From: Paenibacillus silvestris
GTDB taxonomy: Bacteria > Bacillota > Bacilli > Paenibacillales > NBRC-103111
Length of the DNA stretch: 64,000 nt
Direction: 5' to 3'
Assembly (NCBI RefSeq): GCF_009882985.1
Contig: NZ_WTUZ01000039.1
Span: forward strand, 1-64,000
The translations under genes and the position numbers were made by a program. Under the pieces are notes generated by a model that saw nothing but the letters and a program-made list of their open reading frames with translations, was not told the DNA's origin and searched no databases. Positions within the stretch are counted from its first letter, which is position 1. Every line of letters begins with the position of its first letter. Positions 52,119-60,712 of this stretch are shown piece after piece.

Positions 52119-54502
52119 TCAACATGATAACAAAGGAACGTCTGAAAACCAATCCGATTTCGCCAAAGAAGACTATCATCCTTGGAGAAAAGTATCGGTT
52201 TACCGTATTAACAAGCCGGCTCATTCGTTTGGAATACAGCGAGTGCGGCCAATTTGAAGATTTACCTACACAAATTGTGATTAACCGGAACTTTCAAACA
52301 CCGGAATTTGAAGTCTTTGAAACCGCGGAAGCTCTGGAAATTCAAACAAGTGAATTGTTGTTGAAGTATGACAAAAGGGCATTCTCCGGCAAAGGATTAT
52401 CCATACATGTCAACGATATTTCAGGGGTTTACATGAAAACATGGCAGTATGGGGAGGTGCCCAAGGATCTAAAGGGAACCGCACGGACCTTAGATGATAT
52501 TAACGGTGCGCTGCCGCTCGAGCCAGGTATCTTATCCAAAGAAGGCTACTCCCTCCTGGATGACAGCAAATCCTTAGAAATTACTGAGAATGGCTGGATA
52601 TCGCCAAGAACGTCGAAAGCCACTGATTTATACTTTTTTGGCTATGGAAGAGATTACAGGCAAGCCTTAAAAGACTTCTATGATCTAGCGGGTGCAATGC
52701 CTTTGCTGCCGCGTTTCGCTTTGGGGAACTGGTGGAGTCGCTACCATCCCTATAGTGAAGAGGACTACAAGATGCTGATGACCGAATTCAAGAGGAAGGA
52801 GATTCCTTTCTCCGTATCGGTTATCGACATGGACTGGCATGTAACAAAGATTGATCCGAAATACGGCAGCGGCTGGACGGGTTACACATGGAATAAAGAG
52901 AAATTCCCGGATCCAAAAGCATTCATGAGCTGGCTGCATGATCAGAATTTGAAGGTGACGCTGAATTTGCATCCTGCTGATGGCGTTCGTCCAAGCGAGG
53001 ACATGTATGCTGAAATGAAAGCCGCTTTAGGCATCGACCCGGAGCGCAGTCCGATGATTCCTTTTGATTTCACCGATCCGAAGTTTGCGGAGGCTTACTT
53101 CAAAGTTCTTCATCATCCCAACGAAGAGAATGGCGTGGATTTCTGGTGGATTGATTGGCAACAAGGATCTCATTCCAAGATTGAAGGACTAGATCCGCTA
53201 TGGATGCTGAACCATTATCATTACTTTGACAATGCCAAGCATGGCAAAAGACCGCTAACCTTCTCCAGATATGCAGGCCCGGGAAGCCATCGCTACCCGA
53301 TCGGCTTTTCCGGCGACACGCATGCAACTTGGGAATCCTTGCGGTTTCAGCCGTATTTTACGGCCAACGCAAGCAATATCGGTTACGGCTGGTGGAGTCA
53401 TGACATTGGCGGGCATATGCTTGGAATTAAAGACGATGAGATGGTGACGCGTTGGATTCAATTCGGAGTATTCTCGCCAATTAATCGTCTGCATAGCTCG
53501 GATAATATATTCTCTGGAAAAGAACCATGGAATTATGCTCCGCAATACGAAAAAGTAATAGAACGTTTCCTGCGCCTAAGGCATCAATTCATTCCATATC
53601 TGTATGCCATGAACAAGCGTGCCCATGAGCAAGGGGAGCCTATTGTTGCGCCTATGTATTACAACGACCCTTGGAATGATGACGCTTATCCATACAAAAA
53701 TCAATACTATTTCGGAACGGAGCTTATTGTTGCGCCAATTACCGACCCAGTCGATAAACGCTCGCAGGTTGCGGCGGTTAACGGCTGGCTGCCGGAAGGC
53801 GAGTGGGTAGATTTCTTTACGGGGCAAATCTATTCGGGTAATACCCGCTTAACCTTCTATCGCGGAATGAGTGAGATTCCGGTTCTAGCCAAAATGGGAA
53901 GTATCATACCACTTACAGATTTATCAACTTTTACCAATTCCATTCATAATCCTTCACGGCTTGAATTACGGGTGTTTGCCGGCGCCTCGGGAGAATTCAC
54001 CATGTGGGAAGATAACAATGAAGAGGAATATGGAAAAGAAAGCTGGTTAGCAACCAAGTTTCAATTGTCTTGGAATGAACAGCCGGTCTTCACGATTCAT
54101 CCTGCTGAAGGAGATTTAACGGTATCGCCAGAAAACCGCGATTATCGTATCGTTTTAGTAAACGTACCGGAACAAAAGGTAGCTTTAACGGTTAACGGTG
54201 AGCCAGTCGAGGTTAATTGCTGCTGGAGCAACTATGAGCTGGTTGTGCAGTTAAAGGATATAAAAAATACCGACGCGATTCAATTAACGTTGGCATATAG
54301 CCACATTGAAGAACAGGATAAATTAAAGCGTTTATATGACTATCTCCATACGACTCAAATTGAATTTAATCTGAAGCTGGAATTGTTTGAGATGTTAAGT
54401 AACGAAACAAACTTTTCGAAAAAGATAAGAAATCTGGAAGGCCGGAAGCTGGATAGCCATATTTTCGGTAAAATAGTTGAGATACTTGGGTCAAGAACCT
54501 AG
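52115..54502 (+). CDS. GH31-family alpha-glycosidase
   Basis: 795 residues. The N-terminal beta-sandwich leads to the GH31 barrel (FALGNWWSRYHPYSEEDY, VSVIDMDWHVTKI). The nucleophile is Asp347 in FWWIDWQQG and the acid/base Asp401 in FSGDTHATWESLR. NIGYGWWSHDIGGH and FGVFSPINRLHS are further family landmarks. The WIDWQQG form differs from classic alpha-glucosidase/xylosidase motifs, so sugar specificity is open. About 70 extra residues follow the last beta domain. GTG 52115 overlaps the previous stop; ATG 52124 is the alternative. No signal peptide, so it acts inside the cell. Confidence 0.88.
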   Translation: MINMITKERLKTNPISPKKTIILGEKYRFTVLTSRLIRLEYSECGQFEDLPTQIVINRNFQTPEFEVFETAEALEIQTSELLLKYDKRAFSGKGLSIHVNDISGVYMKTWQYGEVPKDLKGTARTLDDINGALPLEPGILSKEGYSLLDDSKSLEITENGWISPRTSKATDLYFFGYGRDYRQALKDFYDLAGAMPLLPRFALGNWWSRYHPYSEEDYKMLMTEFKRKEIPFSVSVIDMDWHVTKIDPKYGSGWTGYTWNKEKFPDPKAFMSWLHDQNLKVTLNLHPADGVRPSEDMYAEMKAALGIDPERSPMIPFDFTDPKFAEAYFKVLHHPNEENGVDFWWIDWQQGSHSKIEGLDPLWMLNHYHYFDNAKHGKRPLTFSRYAGPGSHRYPIGFSGDTHATWESLRFQPYFTANASNIGYGWWSHDIGGHMLGIKDDEMVTRWIQFGVFSPINRLHSSDNIFSGKEPWNYAPQYEKVIERFLRLRHQFIPYLYAMNKRAHEQGEPIVAPMYYNDPWNDDAYPYKNQYYFGTELIVAPITDPVDKRSQVAAVNGWLPEGEWVDFFTGQIYSGNTRLTFYRGMSEIPVLAKMGSIIPLTDLSTFTNSIHNPSRLELRVFAGASGEFTMWEDNNEEEYGKESWLATKFQLSWNEQPVFTIHPAEGDLTVSPENRDYRIVLVNVPEQKVALTVNGEPVEVNCCWSNYELVVQLKDIKNTDAIQLTLAYSHIEEQDKLKRLYDYLHTTQIEFNLKLELFEMLSNETNFSKKIRNLEGRKLDSHIFGKIVEILGSRT

Positions 54503-54540
54503 GATTGACTAAATAATTGGTGAAGTGATATCTTGTTGAT

Positions 54541-54554
54541 GTGAACGTTAATGT
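54541..54554. promoter_or_regulatory. LacI-type operator, autoregulatory
   Basis: GTGAACGTTAATGT, 30 bases before the LacI start, matches the AACGTTAATGTTAT of the operator before 55796. Confidence 0.55.
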
Positions 54555-54583
54555 ACTGTCGGTGATGGATGGGAGCTTAATAG

Positions 54584-55597
54584 ATGGTTGATTCTCGAGT
54601 AGTAAGAGTAACGCTTAAGGATATCAGCTTAAAAACTGGTTATACGATAAATACAGTTTCTAGAGCTCTTAAGAATAAAGATGATATTTCAACCCAAGCC
54701 AGAGAACTCATTCAAAAGACAGCGAAAGAAATGGGTTACATCAACAACTCATTAGCCAGTTCCTTGAGGTCAGGATCAACAAAAACAATTGCCATCATTG
54801 TAGGGGATATCTCTAATCCGCATTTTGCTATTATGGTGAAAGAAATTGAAAAGTCCAGCAGAAAACATGGGTATGTATGTTTAGTCATTAATACGGAAGA
54901 AAACAGTGAGTTAGAGGAGCAAGCCATTAATTCGGCGCTAGGAAAGCAAGTAGATGGCATTATTATTTGTCCGGTGCAGAAGAGTGTCGATAATATCGAA
55001 TATCTAAAAAGAACTGGGATTCCTTTTGTTCTGCTTGGACGAAGGTTCGATCGTACAGATTTCGATTATGTGATTTGTGATGACACCCATGGTGGTTATT
55101 TAGCCACGAAACATCTGTTGGACAAGGATCACAAGCGGATCCTGATTCTAAAAGCACCTGACTATATATCAAGTGCCAGAGAAAGACTTGCAGGTTATCT
55201 CAAAGCGATGAATGAGTATCACATCGAGGTGGACAATGAACTGATTCAAGAGGTCGGTGTTGTCTCAGGTGACAGCAGGCAGGTTATAAAGAAAGTTATC
55301 GAAGAAGGCATCCAATTTACAGCTGTAGTCGCTTTTAACGATATGATGGCATGGGAAGTCATCTATGCACTGAACAGAAGTGGGTACAAAGTTCCTGGCA
55401 CTATCGCCGTAGTAGGCTTTGATAATATACAATCTAGGTTTTTCTTTCCATTTGCTCTGACTACGATTGCTAATTCCAAAAGCAAAATGTCCAAACGGGC
55501 TGTGGACGTTTTACTCAAAAAAATAAATGATCCAATCACACATACGACGTTTAATGAAGTGATTCAAACACAGCTCATTGTAAGAGAAAGTACCTAA
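54584..55597 (+). CDS. LacI-family transcription regulator
   Basis: 337 residues. The helix-turn-helix is VTLKDISLKTGYTINTVSRA (residues 8-27), with hinge INNSLASSLRSGSTKT and a sugar-binding domain (IAIIVGDISNPHFAIMVKEI, VVAFNDMMAWEVIYAL). It follows the GH31 gene after 81 bases and precedes the dehydrogenase operon. Shared AACGTTAAT sites before itself and before 55796 make those its targets. A terminator closes the gene. Confidence 0.9.
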   Translation: MVDSRVVRVTLKDISLKTGYTINTVSRALKNKDDISTQARELIQKTAKEMGYINNSLASSLRSGSTKTIAIIVGDISNPHFAIMVKEIEKSSRKHGYVCLVINTEENSELEEQAINSALGKQVDGIIICPVQKSVDNIEYLKRTGIPFVLLGRRFDRTDFDYVICDDTHGGYLATKHLLDKDHKRILILKAPDYISSARERLAGYLKAMNEYHIEVDNELIQEVGVVSGDSRQVIKKVIEEGIQFTAVVAFNDMMAWEVIYALNRSGYKVPGTIAVVGFDNIQSRFFFPFALTTIANSKSKMSKRAVDVLLKKINDPITHTTFNEVIQTQLIVREST

Positions 55598-55611
55598 ATA
55601 GAAGTACTCCC

Positions 55612-55651
55612 AACCTGGCAGATCATGATAAATGAGTGCCAGGTTTTTTTG
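55612..55651 (+). terminator. Rho-independent terminator
   Basis: Perfect 9-bp stem AACCTGGCA (55612-55620)/TGCCAGGTT (55637-55645) followed by a run of seven Ts. Confidence 0.85.
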
Positions 55652-55699
55652 CAGGAAGAAAAGCGAAGACCACTGGTGGGAAATAAATACAATAAAGTG

Positions 55700-55729
55700 T
55701 TGACAGAAATAAACAGTCAGTGATAACGT
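55700..55729 (+). promoter_or_regulatory. SigA promoter before the dehydrogenase operon
   Basis: TTGACA (55700-55705) and TAACGT (55724-55729) at 18 bases. The -10 box is weak. The LacI operator begins right behind it. Confidence 0.5.
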
Positions 55730-55732
55730 AAT

Positions 55733-55744
55733 ATTAACGTTAAT
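55733..55744. promoter_or_regulatory. LacI-type operator
   Basis: ATTAACGTTAAT is a perfect 12-bp palindrome at the expected start of transcription of the dehydrogenase operon. It shares its core with the site at 54541. Confidence 0.65.
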
Positions 55745-55795
55745 GTTATCCATAATGTTACCCGCAATAAATAAATTAGTTGGAGGAGAAGTGAC

Positions 55796-56833
55796 ATGTC
55801 TACTTTGAAAAATATCCCACAAACCATGAATATTCCTTTATTTATCGGGGCAGGGAGAATCGAATACGGGACAAAAGCAACACCGACTCCTGGACCTGGG
55901 CAACTTCTCCTGGAAGTGAAAGCTAACGCTCTTTGCGGTTCCGATAGAAGCCAGTTTTTTGATGGTTCAACTACGACACCTGGTCATGAAGCCTCTGGTA
56001 TCGTGGTAGCTGCTGGGGAAGGCGCAGTAACACCTATTGGTACACCTGGCGTAGCCTTTCTAATGGATTTCTGCGGGGAATGCCGTAGTTGTAAAAGTGG
56101 GTTTACCAATCAGTGTTTTAACAAACGTGCTGACTACGGTTTTACACATGATGGAGGCTACGGCCCGTATATGGTTATAAATGAAAGCGTATTCTATCCC
56201 GTTGATCCTTCTATTCCGCTGACGGAAGCAACCATGATACTGGACATTATGGGCACAGGCGGGCATGCGATTAAGCGAGCGAAGCTAGTTCACAAAGATA
56301 TCCGTTCTATGTTGATCGCAGGTGCTGGCCCAATAGGTTTAGGGGTGCTTGCCATGGCCAAAATATTGCTGTGCACAGAGATTCCCGTATTTATTATGGA
56401 TTTTGTTCCGTATCGTTTGGATCTAGCGAAGCAAATGGGGGGGATTCCGATTCATCTTGGGAATCAATCTTTGGCTGAATCGGTTCAAGCAGCAGGATTG
56501 AAGGGCGTTGACGCTGCCATTGATACCAGTGGCAAAACGGCTGCTCGTCAATCTGCTCTAGACAGTTTAAACCAGAGAGGCGTGCTCATCTGCGTCGGGC
56601 ACGGGGAACAATTAAATCTGAAAGTATCAGCCGACCTGATAGCGACAGAACGGAGTGTACTAGGCAGTGAATATTTTCAATACCATGAGCTCGAGGAAAA
56701 TCATGAACTGTTAAAGAAACATTTGCCATACCTTAGCCAAATTATCACTCATCGATTTGGGTTAGACAAAATACAAGAAGCTTACGAGTTGTTTTTCCAA
56801 GGAAATACTGGGAAGGTGGTTATTGAACATTGA
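55796..56833 (+). CDS. Zinc-dependent medium-chain alcohol dehydrogenase
   Basis: 345 residues. Catalytic zinc ligands Cys47 (ALCGSD) and His64/Glu65 (GHEASGIV); structural zinc Cys93, Cys96, Cys99 and Cys107 (CGECRSCKSG). NAD site AGAGPIGLGVLA. It resembles sorbitol/threonine-dehydrogenase-like enzymes and E. coli YcjQ. GGAGGAG precedes ATG 55796. The last codons overlap the start of a Gfo/Idh/MocA gene, so the two probably act on one sugar. LacI-controlled by the operator at 55733. Confidence 0.88.
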   Translation: MSTLKNIPQTMNIPLFIGAGRIEYGTKATPTPGPGQLLLEVKANALCGSDRSQFFDGSTTTPGHEASGIVVAAGEGAVTPIGTPGVAFLMDFCGECRSCKSGFTNQCFNKRADYGFTHDGGYGPYMVINESVFYPVDPSIPLTEATMILDIMGTGGHAIKRAKLVHKDIRSMLIAGAGPIGLGVLAMAKILLCTEIPVFIMDFVPYRLDLAKQMGGIPIHLGNQSLAESVQAAGLKGVDAAIDTSGKTAARQSALDSLNQRGVLICVGHGEQLNLKVSADLIATERSVLGSEYFQYHELEENHELLKKHLPYLSQIITHRFGLDKIQEAYELFFQGNTGKVVIEH

Positions 56834-57867
56834 CAACTCAAGGTAAATTGAAAGTGGCATTAGTTGGAGCTGGCGGATCCACGAACGGCAAGGGCCTATC
56901 ATCGGGATTCAATACGCCGAGCAGTTGGGGACTTCAGCATGCACGTATCTTTTCAACGCGTCCTGATGTTGATTTTTGTGCGATCGTTGGACGTGATCCG
57001 GAAAAAACGCAGCGAAAAGCATTCGAATACGGTACCCGCTCTTATACGAGTATTTCTGAGATGCTTGAAAAGGAAACACCTGATCTAGTCAGCCTGTGTC
57101 TTCCCAATCAAGAGCATTTTAAAACTACACTGGAAGTCATTCAAGCAGGTTTTCCATTGTTGATTGAAAAGCCGCTTGTATTTGATTTAAAAGAAGCAGA
57201 CCTGCTTCTGAATGAAGCCGAGAAACGGAACGTATTTTTTGCTATTAATTTTAATCATCGCTTCGCAAAACCTGTTCAATTATCCTTTGATGCGATCAAG
57301 AACGGGAGATTGGGCAATTTGAATTTTGCGACTTGGCGATTCGGTGGAGAAGGGGCAAGTCATCATCCCCATGCCAATCTCATTGAAACGCAGTGTCATG
57401 GGATTGATATGCTTGAGTACCTATGCGGTCCGATTGCATCCGTGATGGCGGAAATGACAGATCAGACCGGAGGCGGTTTCCGCACCTTGTCACTGGCTTT
57501 GAAATTTACGAGTGGGGCTGTCGGAAGCTTGCTTGGCACCTATGATTCTTCCTATGCCTATCCAGATACGCATCGTGTTGAACTGGATGGAACGCAAGGC
57601 CGTATCGTTATCCATGATACTGTTAAGCGTTATACTTTCCATGGTTTAGGCAACGAACTGGGTGAAAGCTGGGAAGCGGGTTACTTTAACGATGAGGATC
57701 GGGACTTCCATCGTACATTCGATAATCACATAGAAAAGTTATTGCAAGCATTGCGGGAAGGCGAACAACCGCCGGTTGGTGCAAGAGCGGGCTATCGAGC
57801 GCTATTAGTTGCTGATGCAGCAATACGTTCCTATCAAAGCGGGAGCCGTATTAAAATTTCTGAATAG
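56830..57867 (+). CDS. Gfo/Idh/MocA-family oxidoreductase
   Basis: 345 residues from TTG 56830, which overlaps the previous stop (TTGA). Rossmann start VALVGAGGSTNGKGL, with an unusual insert STNGKGLSSGFNTPSSWG before the second strand, then CLPNQEHFKTT and LIEKPLVFDLKEADLLL with the catalytic Lys. TQCHGIDMLEYLCG carries the family His. It would oxidise or reduce a sugar ring hydroxyl. No kinase or isomerase follows, so the product's fate is open. Confidence 0.85.
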   Translation: MTTQGKLKVALVGAGGSTNGKGLSSGFNTPSSWGLQHARIFSTRPDVDFCAIVGRDPEKTQRKAFEYGTRSYTSISEMLEKETPDLVSLCLPNQEHFKTTLEVIQAGFPLLIEKPLVFDLKEADLLLNEAEKRNVFFAINFNHRFAKPVQLSFDAIKNGRLGNLNFATWRFGGEGASHHPHANLIETQCHGIDMLEYLCGPIASVMAEMTDQTGGGFRTLSLALKFTSGAVGSLLGTYDSSYAYPDTHRVELDGTQGRIVIHDTVKRYTFHGLGNELGESWEAGYFNDEDRDFHRTFDNHIEKLLQALREGEQPPVGARAGYRALLVADAAIRSYQSGSRIKISE

Positions 57868-57916
57868 AAGAATGACCTGTAATCTCTGAGTATTAATCCT
57901 TGTTCAATAAAACTAT

Positions 57917-57945
57917 TGACGAGATATCCTTCCGATGCTAATATA
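57917..57945 (+). promoter_or_regulatory. SigA promoter before the first CUT2 operon
   Basis: TTGACG (57917-57922), 17-base spacer, TAATAT (57940-57945). It lies 87 bases before the binding-protein start. Confidence 0.7.
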
Positions 57946-58031
57946 AGCTAATTCCTACTGGATAACTTGGTATATTATATCCGACAAGTGAAATAGGAAA
58001 TTAGAGAAAAGCAAGGATCGGGAGGGTAATC

Positions 58032-59129
58032 ATGAAAAAAACAAGATTGATCAGTTTATTTGTTATTCTAGCTGTATTTGGTAGTTTGCTAGCAGCCTGC
58101 GGTCAAAAAGAGAGCAGCAGTGCGACAGCGAGTCCTGCGGCAAGTGCGAAAGCAACGGAAGCGGCGAAAGGTGCTGCAGATTTAAGCGGAAAGAAAATTG
58201 CACTTATTATGCAATTCAATACAGGCACATTCTCTTCTCAGTATGTTGAAGGTGTGAAAGAGCAAGTGGAGAAACTTGGTGGGAAAGTTACGGTATTCGT
58301 TGCCGATACGGATCTTGCCAAAATGGCTTCGAATCTGGATGCAGCCATTAACCAAAAATTTGATGGTATTCTAATCGACCATGGAACGGCTGAAGCACTT
58401 GAGGCTGGCGTGAAAAAAGCCGTCGAAAAGAAAATTCCAGTTGTTAGCTTCGACTCTATCCTTACTGTGCCAGGTGTAACTTCTTTGGAGCAAGGCGACC
58501 AAAAAATGGCTGAAGCAACATTGGAGCAATTGGCTAAAGATGCAGGCGGAAAAGGAAATATCGTGAAAGTATGGGTAGCCGGTTTCGCACCGATGGAGCG
58601 CAGACAAGAAGCTTACCAAGCTTTCCAGAAGAAATATCCGGATATTAAAGAAGTAGCGGCATTCGGAACGGCCAAAGATCCTGCTTTGGATACCCAAACA
58701 CAAATGGAAGCTATTCTTAAAAAATACCCGAACAAAGGCGATATTACAGCGGTATGGGCAGCTTGGGATGAGTTTGCCAAAGGTGCTACCCGTGCCATTC
58801 AACAAGCAGGACGCACGGAAATTAAAGTATACGGTATCGACCTTAGCGATGAAGATTTGCAGCTTCTGCAAGATCCAAAAAGCCCTTGGGTAGCGTCGGC
58901 AGCCGTAGATCCAAAAGATATCGGACGCGTTCAAGTCCGTTACTTGTACCAAAAACTGCATGGCGATCAAACGCCTGAGAAGGTAGTCTTGGATCCTGTG
59001 TACGTGTCCAGAGAACAATTGCCGAAAGATAAACAAGTGAATACAACGCAGCTTAGCGAATATGTAAAAGGCTGGGGCGGAAGCCAACAAGGCTATACGG
59101 ATTGGTTGAAAGCAGCAGAAAAAAAATAA
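58032..59129 (+). CDS. CUT2 sugar-binding lipoprotein (RbsB-like)
   Basis: 365 residues with lipobox LAAC and an Ala/Ser/Thr linker. The body is a type 1 periplasmic-binding fold of the ribose/galactose group: KIALIMQFNTGTFSSQYVEG, FDGILIDHGTAEALEAGVKK, IPVVSFDSI and TAVWAAWDEFAKGATRAIQQ. GGAGGG precedes ATG 58032. It should hand a monosaccharide to the ATPase-permease pair behind it. Ligand unknown. Confidence 0.9.
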   Translation: MKKTRLISLFVILAVFGSLLAACGQKESSSATASPAASAKATEAAKGAADLSGKKIALIMQFNTGTFSSQYVEGVKEQVEKLGGKVTVFVADTDLAKMASNLDAAINQKFDGILIDHGTAEALEAGVKKAVEKKIPVVSFDSILTVPGVTSLEQGDQKMAEATLEQLAKDAGGKGNIVKVWVAGFAPMERRQEAYQAFQKKYPDIKEVAAFGTAKDPALDTQTQMEAILKKYPNKGDITAVWAAWDEFAKGATRAIQQAGRTEIKVYGIDLSDEDLQLLQDPKSPWVASAAVDPKDIGRVQVRYLYQKLHGDQTPEKVVLDPVYVSREQLPKDKQVNTTQLSEYVKGWGGSQQGYTDWLKAAEKK

Positions 59130-59144
59130 TCGGAACAACGGGGG

Positions 59145-59171
59145 TCCCATCGCCAAATCTGCGATGGGACT
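59145..59171 (+). terminator. Intercistronic hairpin behind the binding-protein gene
   Basis: Perfect 10-bp stem GTCCCATCGC/GCGATGGGAC with a 7-base loop, then TTTCAG. It probably lets more binding protein than transporter be made. Confidence 0.65.
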
Positions 59172-59199
59172 TTCAGATTGCCAAGAGAGGTGAAGGCGG

Positions 59200-60711
59200 A
59201 TGTCGATGAAGGATAGCGCAGCTTTATTACAAATGAGTGGCATCTCCAAATCGTTTGCCGGCGTGAAGGCGCTGCAGGAGGTTGATTTTGACCTCCATGC
59301 AGGTGAAATTCATGCCTTGCTAGGTGCGAATGGGGCTGGGAAGAGCACATTGATGAAAGTTTTGTCCGGTGCTTATACGCATGACATCGGTCAAATTGCA
59401 ATAGGCGGTCAAACGCAATCGATTCAAACGCCCAAGGACGCGATGGCTCAGGGCATCTATTGCGTCTATCAGGAAGTTGATACAGCGCTGGTTCCTGAGC
59501 TTACTGTCACGGAGAACGTGATGATGGATCGCATGGTTCATGGCGGTGCTTGGGTTAGTTGGCGCAAGCTGCATAGCGAAGCTGAAGCGATTCTTGCCAA
59601 GATCGGTGCGACGTTCTCAGTACGGCGCAAAGTGGATGAGCTGAGTATTTCGCAGAAGCAGCTTGTTTTGATTGCCAGAGCGATGGCGCACAAGGCGAAG
59701 ATCATGATCTTCGATGAGCCGACGGCCCCTCTCAGTCTGGAGGAGTCAGAGCGGCTGTTCCAGATTATGGACAGCCTGAAACAGGAGGGGGTGGGGATTA
59801 TCTTCATCTCCCACCGATTGCAGGAAGTGTTCCGGGTGTCGAGCCGGATCACGATCATGCGCGACGGCCGCCAAGTGCTCACGCAGGCGGCCGCTGCCAT
59901 GGACATCGCCGGCGTGATCGAGGCGATGCTGGGCAAGACCTTCACCGAGGAGTTTCCCAAGGCCAATGTGCCCATTGGCGAAACGCTCCTCGAGGTGAAG
60001 GGACTGCGTCGCGGCACGAAGGTGCGCGGCGTCAGTTTTGCCCTCCGTCGAGGCGAAATCCTCGGCGTCGTGGGGCTTGTCGGCGCCGGCAAGACGGAGC
60101 TGAGCCGGCTGATCTTCGGCGCCGACACCGCCGACGGCGGCGAGGTGTGGCTTAGCGGCCGCAAGCTCGCGCTGCGCCAGCCGGAGGATGCCGTGCGTGC
60201 CGGCATCGCGCTTGTGCCAGAGGAGCGCCGCAAGCAGGGCGTCCTCGTAGAAGAGACCGTGAAGCGCAATCTGTCGCTTCCGATCCTGCGCAAGCTGAGC
60301 TCGCTGGGCTTCGTGCGGCAGCGTGAGGAGAGCGAACACGCTGCAAAGATGGTGACGCAGCTCGGCGTGCAGCCGAGCGATCCGAATCGCATCGTCAAGC
60401 ATTTGAGCGGAGGCAACCAGCAGAAGGTTGCCGTAGGCAAATGGCTGCCGACGAATGCTGACGTCTACATGTTTGACGAGCCGACCAAAGGTGTTGACGT
60501 TGGCGCGAAAAGTGATATTTTCCGCCTCATTGGGCAGTTGGCGGCAGAAGGCAAAGGCATTATTTATTTATCTTGCGAGCTAAATGAAATTATAGGAATT
60601 GCTGATCGCATTATTGTGATGAGCTATGGTTCTGTCGTGAAGGAGCTCTCCCGTGAGGAAGCGACGCAGGATCTCATTTTAACGTATGCGAGTGCGGGGG
60701 AGGCCGAATAA
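59200..60711 (+). CDS. CUT2 sugar ABC ATPase, two ABC domains
   Basis: 503 residues with two fused ATPase halves. First: Walker A GANGAGKST, Walker B IMIFDEPTAPLS and a non-standard signature LSISQKQ. Second: degenerate Walker A GLVGAGKTE, signature LSGGNQQK and FDEPTKGVDVGAKSD. This is the RbsA/MglA/XylG layout. GAGAGGTGAAGG precedes ATG 59200. Codons from about 59830 to 60410 are far richer in G and C (about 70 percent in one 60-base sample) than the ends of the same gene, which may mark a recombined patch. Confidence 0.9.
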   Translation: MSMKDSAALLQMSGISKSFAGVKALQEVDFDLHAGEIHALLGANGAGKSTLMKVLSGAYTHDIGQIAIGGQTQSIQTPKDAMAQGIYCVYQEVDTALVPELTVTENVMMDRMVHGGAWVSWRKLHSEAEAILAKIGATFSVRRKVDELSISQKQLVLIARAMAHKAKIMIFDEPTAPLSLEESERLFQIMDSLKQEGVGIIFISHRLQEVFRVSSRITIMRDGRQVLTQAAAAMDIAGVIEAMLGKTFTEEFPKANVPIGETLLEVKGLRRGTKVRGVSFALRRGEILGVVGLVGAGKTELSRLIFGADTADGGEVWLSGRKLALRQPEDAVRAGIALVPEERRKQGVLVEETVKRNLSLPILRKLSSLGFVRQREESEHAAKMVTQLGVQPSDPNRIVKHLSGGNQQKVAVGKWLPTNADVYMFDEPTKGVDVGAKSDIFRLIGQLAAEGKGIIYLSCELNEIIGIADRIIVMSYGSVVKELSREEATQDLILTYASAGEAE

Positions 60712-60712
60712 C

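Noticed and set aside
58371-59249. 292-codon minus-strand frame over the RbsB-like gene
   Set aside because: Antisense shadow of a gene with clear family motifs; translation rich in Phe, Cys and His without order.
59538-60440. 300- and 218-codon minus-strand frames over the CUT2 ATPase gene
   Set aside because: Long antisense frames are expected in GC-rich DNA; the plus strand carries Walker and signature motifs.
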